Assembly (NCBI GenBank): GCA_937888825.1
Contig: CALBFE010000071.1
Coordinates: 1-62,187, forward strand
Direction of reading: 5' to 3'
Length of the DNA stretch: 62,187 bases
DNA from: an uncultured Actinomycetes bacterium
GTDB lineage: Bacteria; Actinomycetota; Actinomycetes; Nanopelagicales; Nanopelagicaceae
The notes beneath the pieces were generated by a model, which saw nothing but the letters and a program-made list of their open reading frames with translations, ran no database searches and was not told where the DNA came from. Each line of letters opens with the position of its first letter. Within the stretch, counting starts at the first letter, position 1. This document shows, piece by piece, positions 35,784 through 46,300 of the stretch. Position numbers and translations under genes: made by a program.

Positions 35784-36419
35784 ATGACATCGACTGATTT
35801 AGTTAAAGAGAGCTCAGCGGAGCGTAACGCCCGCTTTGAGCGAGATGCCCTTGCTTTCACTAACCAGCTCTATGCAGCAGCATTGCGTTATACAAGAAAT
35901 CCTGATGATGCCAAAGATTTAGTCCAAGATACTTACTTAAAAGCTTTTGCTTCTTTCCATCAATTTGAGCCAGGTACAAATCTAAAAGCATGGCTCTATC
36001 GTGTTTTAACAACTACTTTTATTAATACCTATCGCAAAGATCAACGCCGCCCTCAATTATCAGCTGGTGAAATTGAAGATTGGCAGTTAGCAGATGCCGC
36101 ATCACACACAAGTAATCAAGGTAAATCTGCAGAAGTTGAAGCCCTTGAGAATCTGCCAGATAGCGATATCAAACGTGCACTGCAAGATATTCCAGAAGAG
36201 TTTCGAATAGCGGTCTATCTAGCCGATGTAGAGGGATTTTCTTATAAGGAGATCGCTGAGATTGTTGGCGTGCCAGCTGGAACGGTGATGTCCAGACTGC
36301 ACCGGGGAAGAAAACAGCTACGTGAGCGGTTAACAGAGTATGCGAAGGAACTTGGATATAACGTCAAAGCCAAGCCTGCGGCAAAGAAAACTGACCCTGA
36401 TGAGGGGGCAGACTCATGA
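35784..36419 (+). CDS. sigR: ECF sigma factor of SigR/SigH type
   Basis: A 211-residue ECF sigma factor. Region 2 is [31 protein letters not shown] with [15 protein letters not shown], and region 4 is [42 protein letters not shown]. Together with the RsrA-like gene that overlaps it by four bases, this is the thiol-oxidative stress pair of actinobacteria. ATG 35784 is preferred to the TTG at 35775; GATAAT at 35767-35772 could be its -10. The basic C-terminal tail (KAKPAAKK) is an extension of no known role. Confidence 0.92.
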   Translation: MTSTDLVKESSAERNARFERDALAFTNQLYAAALRYTRNPDDAKDLVQDTYLKAFASFHQFEPGTNLKAWLYRVLTTTFINTYRKDQRRPQLSAGEIEDWQLADAASHTSNQGKSAEVEALENLPDSDIKRALQDIPEEFRIAVYLADVEGFSYKEIAEIVGVPAGTVMSRLHRGRKQLRERLTEYAKELGYNVKAKPAAKKTDPDEGADS

Positions 36420-36820
36420 GCTTTTCATTTGTGACCCCATGTAGCGAAGTACTCAACTCCTTCGTTCTACTTATCGAAGGCAATATTGAGCAACCACAGA
36501 TGCAGGTCATTGAGGTCCATGTTGCCCAGTGTCCAGCCTGTGAAGAAGAGCTTGCACATGAGCGTGCGATGCATTCTCTTGTGCAGCAAGTTTTGCGCCG
36601 CACATGCAACGAAGAAGCACCGGCTGAATTACATCACGCCCTCTTTAACCAAATTCATGGCCAGATAGCTGGCGCTTTTACTGAGGTTGTTACGCAGTTC
36701 AGCATGACTGAGATTTCTATTGAGATTGATGAATTCGGTCAAGTTGAACACCGCGAAGTAACGATCGAACACACCGAAGAAATTCGTTACATCAATGAAG
36801 GCGATAATCCCACCACTTAA
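36416..36820 (+). CDS. rsrA: RsrA-like zinc anti-sigma factor
   Basis: A 134-residue protein. Cys9, His35, Cys39 and Cys42 sit at the same spacing as RsrA residues 11, 37, 41 and 44, which bind Zn and form a disulfide when oxidised, releasing SigR. The ZAS motif is [22 protein letters not shown]. The C-terminal ~65 residues, rich in acidic beta strands ([19 protein letters not shown]), extend the protein beyond the ~105 residues of RsrA and are of unknown role. It is translationally coupled to the sigma factor gene. Confidence 0.9.
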   Translation: MSFSFVTPCSEVLNSFVLLIEGNIEQPQMQVIEVHVAQCPACEEELAHERAMHSLVQQVLRRTCNEEAPAELHHALFNQIHGQIAGAFTEVVTQFSMTEISIEIDEFGQVEHREVTIEHTEEIRYINEGDNPTT

Positions 36821-36845
36821 GGCCTAAGCAGGTAAGTTATTAATC

Positions 36846-37250
36846 ATGAAACCTGCAGAGGAAGTCATTGGAGCCGTTGGTTTAACGGTTATGACTGTGC
36901 GGGCTGGTGACACATCAGTTGCAATGGGAATTGGTGATCTACCAATTGTTTCTCAATCGCAGTTGATTTCCTTAATGGAGCATGCAGCAATCATTTCAAT
37001 GGATGAGCATTTGGAGCCAGAAGAAACAACAATTCCAATTAGCTTTGAAATGATTACTTTAGGTCCATCTTCTATTGGTGCTGAGCTGCGCGCGGTCTCA
37101 CGCTGTATTGAAGTTGAAAACCGGGAATTAACTTTTGAATGTGAAGTTTATGAAGGTGAGCGCCAAGTAGCAGCTGCCCTGATAAAAAGATCAGCGGTGG
37201 AGCGAGTTTCATTCCTCGCCCGCACCGCCGCGCAATCTTTAATTTCTTAA
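36846..37250 (+). CDS. Hot-dog thioesterase, FlK-like
   Basis: A 134-residue single hot-dog domain. The catalytic-loop block LPIVSQSQLISLMEHAAI and the strand IPISFEMITLGPSSIGAELRAVSRC match the fluoroacetyl-CoA-thioesterase-like family; substrate unknown. It follows rsrA by 25 bases and may belong to the sigR transcript. Its TAA shares bases with the stop of the convergent sodN gene. Confidence 0.82.
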   Translation: MKPAEEVIGAVGLTVMTVRAGDTSVAMGIGDLPIVSQSQLISLMEHAAIISMDEHLEPEETTIPISFEMITLGPSSIGAELRAVSRCIEVENRELTFECEVYEGERQVAAALIKRSAVERVSFLARTAAQSLIS

Positions 37251-37636
37251 GCTTTTTTAGTTGCCCAGAAAATCTCTGCGATTTCATCGATCTTTGCGAT
37301 CAACTTATCTGCAACTGCAACATCTTGAGTTCCTTTTGTGCCAGCAGCACCGGCAAGCTTTGTTGCATCATTAAATAGTGAATGCAGTTGTGGGTATGCC
37401 TCAAAGTGTGGGGCCTTGAAATAGTCAGTCCATAGAACCCATAGGTGTTCTTTGACTTGGTGTGAGCGCTCTTCTTTGATTGCTACAGAGCGTGAGCGGA
37501 AATCCGCATCAGGATTAGCTGCGTATTTTTCCATGCATGCTTTTACTGAAAGAGCCTCAATCTTTGCTTGGGCTGGATCGTAAACACCACATGGAAGATC
37601 GCAGTGTGCGTAGACAGTTGTCTTTGGTGCAAACAT
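37247..37636 (-). CDS. sodN: Nickel superoxide dismutase
   Basis: A 129-residue precursor. The Ni hook HCDLPCGVYDP begins at residue 11, so a ten-residue leader MFAPKTTVYA must be removed to expose His1 and Cys2/Cys6 as ligands. The rest is the four-helix bundle (KIEALSVKACMEKYA, HLWVLWTDYFKAPHFEAYPQLH). ATG 37636 has AAGGGG upstream; the frame open to 37831 is not coding. It dismutates superoxide in the cytoplasm. The maturation protease is encoded divergently 61 bases away. Confidence 0.97.
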   Translation of the reverse strand: MFAPKTTVYAHCDLPCGVYDPAQAKIEALSVKACMEKYAANPDADFRSRSVAIKEERSHQVKEHLWVLWTDYFKAPHFEAYPQLHSLFNDATKLAGAAGTKGTQDVAVADKLIAKIDEIAEIFWATKKA

Positions 37637-37650
37637 GATTTTCCCCTTAT

Positions 37651-37676
37651 GAGCCTTCGATAGAAGTTTAAGGCTC
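37651..37676. promoter_or_regulatory. Inverted repeat in the sodN-sodX divergent promoter
   Basis: GAGCCTT (37651-37657) and AAGGCTC (37670-37676) are perfect 7-bp arms with a 12-base spacer, in the 61-base intergenic region. It may be an operator for coordinate control of both genes or a leader hairpin in sodN mRNA. It does not match the Nur-box sequence known from Streptomyces. Confidence 0.45.
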
Positions 37677-37697
37677 GTAAGTGCGAGACTACCGCCC

Positions 37698-38027
37698 ATG
37701 AGCAAATTTGGCACAGTCAAGGTATCGGGTGGTTCCATGCTTCCCGCATACCGAGATGGGGATTGGCTCTTTGTCAGTTGGATAGATGGGGCGGCGGGGT
37801 TAGCTGCGGTTGGAAAATCAATCGTTGGCAAGGTCGTTGTTGTAGAGCGTGAAGAAAGACCTGGAATCTTTTTAGTTAAACGCGTGCAGAAATTTCATAG
37901 TGACAAGTACTGGGTTGAGGGCGATGGTAACGAGAGCACTGATTCGCGCAGCTGGGGTTGGATAGCAGCCCAAGAGATTGTTGGTGTGGTTCTATTTCGT
38001 TACAAGCGAGGCAAAAAACTCGTTTAG
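37698..38027 (+). CDS. sodX: Nickel-type SOD maturation protease
   Basis: A 109-residue member of the S26 signal-peptidase-like family. The catalytic Ser is in VSGGSMLPAYRDGD (Ser13) and the Lys in FLVKRVQ (Lys61), followed by WVEGDGNESTDSR and EIVGVV, all typical. It has no membrane anchor, so it acts in the cytoplasm to cleave the SodN leader. It is divergent from sodN. Its TAG shares bases with the TAA of the convergent kgd gene. Confidence 0.93.
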   Translation: MSKFGTVKVSGGSMLPAYRDGDWLFVSWIDGAAGLAAVGKSIVGKVVVVEREERPGIFLVKRVQKFHSDKYWVEGDGNESTDSRSWGWIAAQEIVGVVLFRYKRGKKLV

Positions 38028-41000
38028 CGTGTGAAAGCTTCCAGCATTAAGGCTTTTTGTTCATCCTCATGCAAGTGATGATTTCCAGTTGCAGGTGCCG
38101 CTGTTGCTCTGCGAGAAATACGTCGCAAAATACGTGAACCAAATCCATGACCACCATGTTGTTCTGAAGTGCGAAGTGCAATATGTGACCATGGCCCTTG
38201 ATTTGCAGGTTCATCTTGCACCCACAATAAATTAGCATTTGGATGCTTATTAGCTTCTGCAACCATTTCATCAACTGGCAGTGGATACAAAAGCTCAACG
38301 CGAACAATTGCAGTTGAAGTTTCACCCAGCTTTGTGCGCTCTGCAACTAGATCGTGATAAACCTTGCCAGAACAGAAAATCACTCGAGAGGCGTTACTAA
38401 CTGAATCATCAGCAATAACTGGCTGGAAGTGTCCAGAGGTGAAATCACTTAATGCAGAGGCTGCAGCCTTTAAGCGCAACATTGATTTAGGTGTAAAGAC
38501 AATCATTGGTCGGCGAGCAGGGTTCTTTGCATGCCAGCGCAGTAAGTGGAAGTAAGAAGCAGGAGATGATGGCTGAGCCACAGTCATATTTTGCTCTGCG
38601 CAGAGTTGTAAGTAACGCTCGATACGTCCTGATGAGTGATCTGGTCCTTGGCCTTCATAGCCATGTGGCAAGAGCAGAACAACGGATGAGCGCTCACCCC
38701 ACTTTTGAAGTGCGGAAGAGATGAACTCATCAATAATTGTTTGTGCTCCGTTAGCAAAGTCGCCAAATTGGCCTTCCCATAAAACAAGGGCTTCTTCGCG
38801 CTCAACGCTATAGCCATATTCAAAACCCATGGCTGCATATTCACTGAGTAGTGAGTCAACAACAAAGAACTGGTTCTCATCAGAGATTAATGCACGAAGT
38901 GGTGTCCACTCATTTCCATTTTCTTTATCAACGATAACTGCGTGGCGGTTAGAGAAAGTTCCACGGCGTGCATCTTGACCAGCAAGGCGGATGGGACGGC
39001 CCTCTTTAAGAAGTGAACCAAATGCCAACATTTCTCCCGTTGACCAATCAATGGATGCATCATTGAGTGACTCAACGCGCTTAGCCAACTGTGGTGAAAG
39101 TTTTGGATGAACGTTAAAGCCCTCAGGAACTGTAGTTTGAGTTGCTGCAATCTCGCGCGCTAGCTGTTCTGTAATAGAAGTAACAATTGTGTTTGCATCC
39201 GGTGCAACTGGTGCCTTGAAGTTTGGATTAGTTTGCGCACTTAAGTTATTAACTGCAGCAAAGACGGCTTCAAGTTGTGACTGGTAATCGCGTGCTACTT
39301 CTTCTGCTTCTTCAACTGTGATGTCACCGCGTCCAATAAGTGCTTCGGTGTAGAGGTGGCGTGTAGAGCGCTTTGCATCAATGAGTTTGTACATCAATGG
39401 CTGAGTAAAGCTTGGCTCGTCGCCTTCATTGTGACCACGGCGGCGGTAGCAAACCATGTCAATGACAACATCTTTTTTGAATTCTTGGCGGTATTCAAAA
39501 GCTAAACGAGCAATGCGAACGCACGCCTCTGGATCATCACCGTTAACATGAAAAACAGGTGCCTGGATAATCTTGGCAAAGTCAGTTGAATAGCGTGAAG
39601 AACGAGCTGCACTTGGTGCAGTAGTAAAGCCCACCTGGTTATTTACAACAATATGAATAGTTCCACCTGTGCGATACCCAGCTAATTGAGACATCTGAAG
39701 TACTTCAGCGTTCACTCCTTGGCCAGCAAAGGCTGCATCACCATGGAGCAAAATAGGCAGGATTGAATAAGCATTTTTAATATTCAGGCGATCTTGCTTA
39801 GCGCGGACAATGCCCTCTAGAACTGGGTTAACGGCTTCTAAGTGTGAAGGGTTTGCTGCTAAATAGATCTTTGTTGTTGCACCAGAGTTCGCAGTGAAAA
39901 CCCCTTCGGTACCCAAGTGGTACTTAACATCGCCAGATCCTTGGACCTGATTGTTAGCATAGTGACCTTGGAACTCTTGAAAGATCTGTCCTGCAGATTT
40001 ACCGGCAATATTTGCCAAAATATTCAAACGCCCTCGGTGTGGCATTCCAATACATACCTCATCCATCTTTGTTTCTGCTGCAGATGAAATAACAGCATCA
40101 AGAAGTGGAATAACAGACTCGCCACCTTCTAGTGAGAAACGCTTTTGTCCAACGAACTTAGTTTGTAGGAAGTTTTCAAAGGCTTCAGCGCTATTGAGCT
40201 TGTGCAGAATTCGAAGTTGTTCTTCACGTGGGAATTGCTGCACCCCAACTTCAACGCGCTCTTGAATCCACTTACGCTCTGCCGGGGTTTCGATGTACAT
40301 GTACTCAACACCCACAGTGCGACAGTATGAATCCCGCAAAATTCCAAGAATCTTTCGTAGCAACATGAACTTCTGCCCACCAAAGCCACCAGTTGCAAAC
40401 TCACGATCAAGGTCCCATAGAGATAATCCATGGTTCTGGACATCTAAATCAGGGTGCGTGCGCTGAACGTATTCCAGCGGATCAAAATCTGCCATTAAGT
40501 GGCCGTTAGTGCGATAAGCGTGAATTAACTGCTGAATACGTGCAGTCTTATCAATCTCTTCATCATGGGCAAAGTCTTTATCTGCCGCCCAGCGAATTGG
40601 CTCGTATGGAATATGCAGGGCAGCAAAGATTTCATCATAGAAACCATCAGCTCCCAGAATGTATTCATGCATTCTGCGCAGGAAATCACCTGAAGTTGCG
40701 CCTTGAATAATGCGGTGATCGTAGGTGCTTGTGAGGGTAACAACCTTGCTAATAGCCAGACGGGCCAAAGTTTCTTCGCTAGAGCCAGCAAATTCAGCTG
40801 GGTAATCCAGCGCTCCAACACCAAGAATTAATCCTTGTCCCTGAACAAGGCGTGGCACTGAGTGCACTGTGCCAATTGTTCCTGGATTAGTAATAGACAT
40901 TGTTGTTCCTGCAAAATCCTCAACAGTGAGTGAACCATCACGTGCCTTTTTAACTACTTGTTCATAGGCGCTGCGGAACTGTGCAAAATCTAAAGACTCA

Positions 41001-41716
41001 CAACCTTTTACTGATGGCACTAAGAGCTGGCGTGAACCATCGGCTTTAGCTAAATCAATAGCAACGCCAAGGTTGATGTGTTCAGGTTTTCCGATAGCAG
41101 GCTTGCCATCTAATTCACCAAAGAATGCATTCATCTCTGGCATCGCACGAACTGCTTTAATCATGGCATAAGCGATGATGTGCGTAAAAGATACTTTTCC
41201 GCCACGAGCACGCTTCATGTGATTATTAATCACAATGCGGTTATCAATCATTAATTTTGCAGGAACTGCGCGCACTGATGTGGCAGTTGGAACTGAAAGT
41301 GAGGCTTCCATACTTTGCACAACGCGGGCAGAGACTCCACGAATTACCTCAAGAGTTGAAGCACTGGGTGTAGCTAAAACTGGTGCAGGTTTAACAACTG
41401 GATCAGCTGGCTTAGGTTGTACCGCCGCACTTTCACGAACTATTGGCTGAACATGTGGAACGGGTGCAGAAGTTTCAACAGGTGGAACTGGTTGTGGAGC
41501 TGGAGCTTTTTTCGAAGCCTTTGGGACAGGTGGAACACCCTTTGAAACTTGATTTGAAACTTGAGTGGTAGATGTAGATGCTGTGGCAGGAGATCCTGGT
41601 TTATTGTTTTTAAAATACTCAACCCATGCAGGGTCTACAGAAGAAGGATCCTGCAGATAGTGCTCGTACATTTCATCGACGAGCCAATCATTTGCACCAA
41701 AATCCTGTGCCGACAC
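38024..41716 (-). CDS. kgd: Multifunctional 2-oxoglutarate metabolism enzyme (E1o/E2 fusion, Kgd type)
   Basis: A 1230-residue actinobacterial fusion. Residues 1-40 are the N-terminal peptide NDWLVDEMYEHYLQDPSSV; ~45-115 a Pro/Ala linker; ~120-345 the E2-like acyltransferase core with the His in STYDHRIIQGA; the rest a thiamine-diphosphate E1 with MPHRGRLNILANIAG, HLGTEG, GDAAFAGQG and CYRRRGHNEGDEPSFTQP. It feeds the TCA cycle from 2-oxoglutarate as decarboxylase, dehydrogenase E1 or carboligase. The start is GTG 41716 with AAGGAG seven bases upstream. Length matches the mycobacterial enzyme. Confidence 0.97.
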   Translation of the reverse strand: MSAQDFGANDWLVDEMYEHYLQDPSSVDPAWVEYFKNNKPGSPATASTSTTQVSNQVSKGVPPVPKASKKAPAPQPVPPVETSAPVPHVQPIVRESAAVQPKPADPVVKPAPVLATPSASTLEVIRGVSARVVQSMEASLSVPTATSVRAVPAKLMIDNRIVINNHMKRARGGKVSFTHIIAYAMIKAVRAMPEMNAFFGELDGKPAIGKPEHINLGVAIDLAKADGSRQLLVPSVKGCESLDFAQFRSAYEQVVKKARDGSLTVEDFAGTTMSITNPGTIGTVHSVPRLVQGQGLILGVGALDYPAEFAGSSEETLARLAISKVVTLTSTYDHRIIQGATSGDFLRRMHEYILGADGFYDEIFAALHIPYEPIRWAADKDFAHDEEIDKTARIQQLIHAYRTNGHLMADFDPLEYVQRTHPDLDVQNHGLSLWDLDREFATGGFGGQKFMLLRKILGILRDSYCRTVGVEYMYIETPAERKWIQERVEVGVQQFPREEQLRILHKLNSAEAFENFLQTKFVGQKRFSLEGGESVIPLLDAVISSAAETKMDEVCIGMPHRGRLNILANIAGKSAGQIFQEFQGHYANNQVQGSGDVKYHLGTEGVFTANSGATTKIYLAANPSHLEAVNPVLEGIVRAKQDRLNIKNAYSILPILLHGDAAFAGQGVNAEVLQMSQLAGYRTGGTIHIVVNNQVGFTTAPSAARSSRYSTDFAKIIQAPVFHVNGDDPEACVRIARLAFEYRQEFKKDVVIDMVCYRRRGHNEGDEPSFTQPLMYKLIDAKRSTRHLYTEALIGRGDITVEEAEEVARDYQSQLEAVFAAVNNLSAQTNPNFKAPVAPDANTIVTSITEQLAREIAATQTTVPEGFNVHPKLSPQLAKRVESLNDASIDWSTGEMLAFGSLLKEGRPIRLAGQDARRGTFSNRHAVIVDKENGNEWTPLRALISDENQFFVVDSLLSEYAAMGFEYGYSVEREEALVLWEGQFGDFANGAQTIIDEFISSALQKWGERSSVVLLLPHGYEGQGPDHSSGRIERYLQLCAEQNMTVAQPSSPASYFHLLRWHAKNPARRPMIVFTPKSMLRLKAAASALSDFTSGHFQPVIADDSVSNASRVIFCSGKVYHDLVAERTKLGETSTAIVRVELLYPLPVDEMVAEANKHPNANLLWVQDEPANQGPWSHIALRTSEQHGGHGFGSRILRRISRRATAAPATGNHHLHEDEQKALMLEAFTR

Positions 41717-41737
41717 TGGCGAGCTCCTTCTTGGCGG

Positions 41738-41765
41738 TAATTAGGTTAAGCCTATAGCCATGCAA
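41738..41765 (-). promoter_or_regulatory. kgd promoter
   Basis: On the minus strand TTGCAT (41765-41760), a 16-base spacer and TAATTA (41743-41738) precede the kgd ribosome site. It would start transcription near 41731. Confidence 0.55.
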
Positions 41766-41852
41766 GGCTTGCTTAAACTAATAAACTGCTACAGGAGCGC
41801 GAGATATGCCACAAAGCCACTGCTTTTAGAGCTACTCCAGATCTGCCGTGCC

Positions 41853-42788
41853 CTAGAGCCCTACGGCACGTTCAATCTCAGTCACGGCATGGGAAATATC
41901 TTGAACCACGACCACGTCTTTGCACTCGTCTTGGTTCCACCCCGGTCCGCCCAACACCACTCTGGGCATTGGTCGGATAGCCGGGATGTCATTGAAAAAC
42001 TTAGGATCAGCGTTTTTGGAAAGCTGTGCCCATAAGAACACTGCAGGTGGTGCAGATTTTGTAATCATTGCCGACAACGCTTCATGCGGTGTTCTGGATC
42101 CAAGAAAATGGGTTTCGATTTTGCGCTCAGCTAAAGCTGCAGCAAGTGCGTACAAAGCAAGTGAGTGCAGTTCTTCACCAACGGAAGCAAGCAATACTGG
42201 TTGAGCATTTACAGGTGTTTTAATATCTTCAACCCGCTCACGCAAAAGCGCTTTGAGGACCCCAGTGAGTAAGTGCTCGATTTCAATGCCTTTACCGCTT
42301 TCTTCCCAGTCACTTCCCACTAAGAATAAAAGTGGAACCATGACCTCAGACCATGATTGTTCAACACCGAACTCAGCTAGATCCTCGCGCAAGGCTGCTT
42401 TAATGAATTTCTTATCTAGGGCTTTGGCAGCTTTATGTAATACGTTTACTAATTCTTCACGGACTACATAGTCCTCAAGAATTCTTTCCACTGAGATTGT
42501 GCCTTTATGATTCTTAGCTTGCTGGGCTGCATCAGCGGGTGAAACTCCACTCGTGATTAATCTGCGCATCACAGTCAAACGCGCTAAATCCGCGGGGCTG
42601 TAGCGGCGGTGTTGACCGCTCTCATGGGCAGATGGGCCCAGGCCATAGCGGCGATCCCAGGTGCGAAGGGTGGCAGGGGCAACTCCCAGGCGGCGTGCTA
42701 CGGCCGCAACGCTCAGATGCTCTTCTTCGGTTTCCACTGGATAATCCTGGCTTGAAGTGGGCCAACTCACCAGTTGAAACACGTACAT
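41853..42788 (-). CDS. MerR-type regulator with B12-binding domain (CarH/LitR-like photoreceptor candidate)
   Basis: A 311-residue protein. A MerR helix-turn-helix lies near residues 25-75 (VAAVARRLGVAPATLRTWDRRYGLGP). A four-helix cap follows with DWEESGKGIEIEH, an exact W-x9-E-H, the adenosylcobalamin-sensing motif of CarH/AerR. Then a B12 fold begins with VGEELHSLALYALAAAL, in which E-x-H is kept while the usual Gly two residues later is Ala. These together predict a light- or B12-responsive DNA-binding protein. ATG 42788 lies seven bases from a TAGAAC -10; GTG 42737 with AGGA upstream is an alternative. It is divergent from whiB. Confidence 0.85.
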   Translation of the reverse strand: MYVFQLVSWPTSSQDYPVETEEEHLSVAAVARRLGVAPATLRTWDRRYGLGPSAHESGQHRRYSPADLARLTVMRRLITSGVSPADAAQQAKNHKGTISVERILEDYVVREELVNVLHKAAKALDKKFIKAALREDLAEFGVEQSWSEVMVPLLFLVGSDWEESGKGIEIEHLLTGVLKALLRERVEDIKTPVNAQPVLLASVGEELHSLALYALAAALAERKIETHFLGSRTPHEALSAMITKSAPPAVFLWAQLSKNADPKFFNDIPAIRPMPRVVLGGPGWNQDECKDVVVVQDISHAVTEIERAVGL

Positions 42789-42794
42789 AAGCAA

Positions 42795-42800
42795 GTTCTA
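42795..42800 (-). promoter_or_regulatory. Possible -10 of the MerR-B12 gene
   Basis: On the minus strand TAGAAC ends seven bases before the ATG 42788, as expected for a leaderless mRNA. No good -35 was found. Confidence 0.3.
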
Positions 42801-42812
42801 GAGCGTTGGGAC

Positions 42813-42841
42813 TTGAACAACCTATGGCGCGGTTGTACAGT
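42813..42841 (+). promoter_or_regulatory. whiB promoter, predicted leaderless
   Basis: TTGAAC (42813-42818), a 17-base spacer and TACAGT (42836-42841) place the start at the A of ATG 42848. The AAAGG before the ATG would then not be in the mRNA. The region is shared with the divergent MerR-B12 gene. Confidence 0.6.
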
Positions 42842-42847
42842 AAAGGC

Positions 42848-43150
42848 ATGGCTGAAATATCCCGATTACCCCGTCCCGTTGCTGATGAATGGGAATGGCA
42901 GTACCAAGGTTCATGCCGCGAGCTTCCAAGTGAGATGTTTTTCCATCCTGATGGCGAGCGCGGTCCGCGCCGTCGTAACCGTGAAAACACTGCCAAAGCT
43001 ATTTGTGCAGCATGCCCAGTAATTGCAGCATGCCGTGCACACGCACTCGCCGTGCAAGAGCCTTATGGAATTTGGGGCGGCCTTTCAGAAGATGATCGCT
43101 TAGTAATTATTGGTAAAGAAATTACACCAGATATTTCACATGCATCCTAA
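42848..43150 (+). CDS. whiB: WhiB-family iron-sulfur transcription factor (WhiB1/WblE-like)
   Basis: A 100-residue protein. Four Cys bind a [4Fe-4S] cluster: Cys in WQYQGSCRELPSEMFFHPDGERG, then CAACPVIAAC (C-x-x-C-x5-C). The turn GIWGGLSEDDR and the family WhiB1/WblE start AEISRLPRPVADEWEW are clear. WhiB1-like proteins partner with the principal sigma factor. ATG 42848 is chosen from the family start; the frame extends to 42806 without need. It is divergent from the B12-type regulator and convergent to groEL across a strong terminator. Confidence 0.95.
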   Translation: MAEISRLPRPVADEWEWQYQGSCRELPSEMFFHPDGERGPRRRNRENTAKAICAACPVIAACRAHALAVQEPYGIWGGLSEDDRLVIIGKEITPDISHAS

Positions 43151-43176
43151 GTTTTAACTCTCCTCCTGAGTTGAAA

Positions 43177-43214
43177 AAGTAAAGCCCCGCAGATTCTTCT
43201 GCGGGGCTTTACTT
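43177..43214. terminator. Bidirectional terminator between whiB and groEL
   Basis: AAGTAAAGCCCCGCAGA and TCTGCGGGGCTTTACTT pair perfectly (17 bp) around a TTCT loop. It serves both convergent genes. Confidence 0.93.
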
Positions 43215-43229
43215 ATAACTTCTTCTTCC

Positions 43230-44870
<1,641 letters not shown>

Positions 44871-45158
44871 TTACTTCTCGATTACAGCGAGAATGTCGCG
44901 TGCTGAAAGAACCAAGAGGTCATCTCCACCATGCTTGATTTCAGTTCCGCCGTACTTGCTATAAAGAACTACATCGCCAACTTTGACATCCATAGGAACG
45001 CGAACACCATCATCAAAGCGACCTGGGCCAACTGCAATAACTGTGCCTTCCTGTGGCTTCTCTTTAGCTGTATCCGGGATAACAAGACCTGATGCTGTAG
45101 TTGTTTCAGCCTCATTAGTCTTGATAACAATGCGATCTTCTAGTGGCTTAATTGCCAT
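44871..45158 (-). CDS. groS: Co-chaperonin GroES
   Basis: A 95-residue lid for GroEL. It has the expected [16 protein letters not shown] start, the mobile loop region [26 protein letters not shown], and the [33 protein letters not shown] end. AAGGGAG precedes the ATG. Expression should be heat-inducible through the CIRCE site 43 bases upstream. tsaD ends 107 bases upstream. Confidence 0.98.
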   Translation of the reverse strand: MAIKPLEDRIVIKTNEAETTTASGLVIPDTAKEKPQEGTVIAVGPGRFDDGVRVPMDVKVGDVVLYSKYGGTEIKHGGDDLLVLSARDILAVIEK

Positions 45159-45200
45159 GTGCCTAACTCCCTTTACTCTGATTTCCTCGTGCGGGCCCGA

Positions 45201-45227
45201 TTAGCAGTGTGGACCCGTGAGTGCTAA
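45201..45227. promoter_or_regulatory. CIRCE operator (HrcA-binding site) upstream of groES
   Basis: TTAGCAGTG-N9-GAGTGCTAA matches the CIRCE consensus TTAGCACTC-N9-GAGTGCTAA; the right arm is perfect and the left arm differs at two positions. HrcA would repress groESL here. No hrcA gene is in the window. Confidence 0.88.
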
Positions 45228-45265
45228 CGCAAGGTTAGACGGGGCTATTCCAGAGGGCAAATCGG

Positions 45266-46300
45266 CTAGGACAGGCTCACAACCTCAACAGGCATGCTGG
45301 AATCGGCATCAAAGGCCACAGGGCTAGGCGCACGCCCAGCCGCTGCCATAAGTGCTCCCAGGCTGGCAACCATCGCGCCATTGTCCGTACACAGCCCTGG
45401 TGCTGGGATCCGAAGGTGAATACCTGCCTTTTCGCACCGCTGCTGGGCCACGGCCCTTAATCTGGAGTTAGCGGCAACGCCTCCAGCAATAACTAATGAA
45501 TCTATCCCCCTCTCCTTACATGCAGCCAACGCCTTTAGCATCAAGACATCCACAATGGATTCTTGAAATGATGCCGCAACATCTGCGCGCACGTATCCAG
45601 GAACGCTTTCTAAATATCTAGCAACAGCAGTCTTTAAACCAGAAAAAGAAAAATCATAGGGACGTATTTGCCAATCATTAGAAGTTGTTAGACCACGTGG
45701 GAAATCAATGGCAGTGGCATTTCCCTCTTTAGCAATAGCATCAATGGCAGGACCTCCTGGAAAACCTAACCTCATTACTCTGGCTATTTTGTCAAAAGCC
45801 TCACCGGCAGCATCATCAATAGTTTGGCCTAACTTCACAACCGAAGATGTAATGTCATTTACCTGCAAAAGTGATGAGTGACCGCCACTTACTAGTAGTG
45901 CAATTGTTGGTTCAATCTCTTGCGCATGCGTTAAGTAGTCAACGCTGATGTGGGCAGCTAAATGATTGACTGCATAAATTGGTTTATCTAAACCAATAGC
46001 AAGACCTGCGGCAGATCCAACCCCCACAAGCAATGCGCCAACTAAACCAGGACCTGCTGTCACAGCAATTGCATCTATATCGATAAGTGAAACTTTTGCA
46101 TCAGCTAGCGCCTTTTTAATCGTTGGCTGCATTGCCTCTAAATGAGCTCGGCTAGCAATTTCAGGGACAACTCCCCCAAAACGGGCATGTTCTTCAACGC
46201 TAGATGCAATGACATTTGCCAGCAATGTTCGACCACGCACAATTCCAACTGCAGTCTCATCACATGATGTTTCAATTCCAAGTACCAGCGGCTCACTCAT
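45266..46300 (-). CDS. tsaD: tRNA t6A synthesis protein TsaD (Gcp/Kae1)
   Basis: A 344-residue catalytic subunit that transfers threonylcarbamoyl to A37 of ANN-decoding tRNAs. Metal and active-site blocks are [13 protein letters not shown], the HxxxH in [24 protein letters not shown], and [14 protein letters not shown]. The start overlaps rimI by four bases. It is the last gene of the tsaE-tsaB-rimI-tsaD operon and precedes the groESL control region. Confidence 0.98.
   Translation of the reverse strand: MSEPLVLGIETSCDETAVGIVRGRTLLANVIASSVEEHARFGGVVPEIASRAHLEAMQPTIKKALADAKVSLIDIDAIAVTAGPGLVGALLVGVGSAAGLAIGLDKPIYAVNHLAAHISVDYLTHAQEIEPTIALLVSGGHSSLLQVNDITSSVVKLGQTIDDAAGEAFDKIARVMRLGFPGGPAIDAIAKEGNATAIDFPRGLTTSNDWQIRPYDFSFSGLKTAVARYLESVPGYVRADVAASFQESIVDVLMLKALAACKERGIDSLVIAGGVAANSRLRAVAQQRCEKAGIHLRIPAPGLCTDNGAMVASLGALMAAAGRAPSPVAFDADSSMPVEVVSLS

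Noticed and set aside
35740-35784. SigR-type autoregulated promoter upstream of the sigma gene
   Set aside because: GAAT and GTT half-elements are present but spacing is 19 and the first lacks GG, so it is not convincing.
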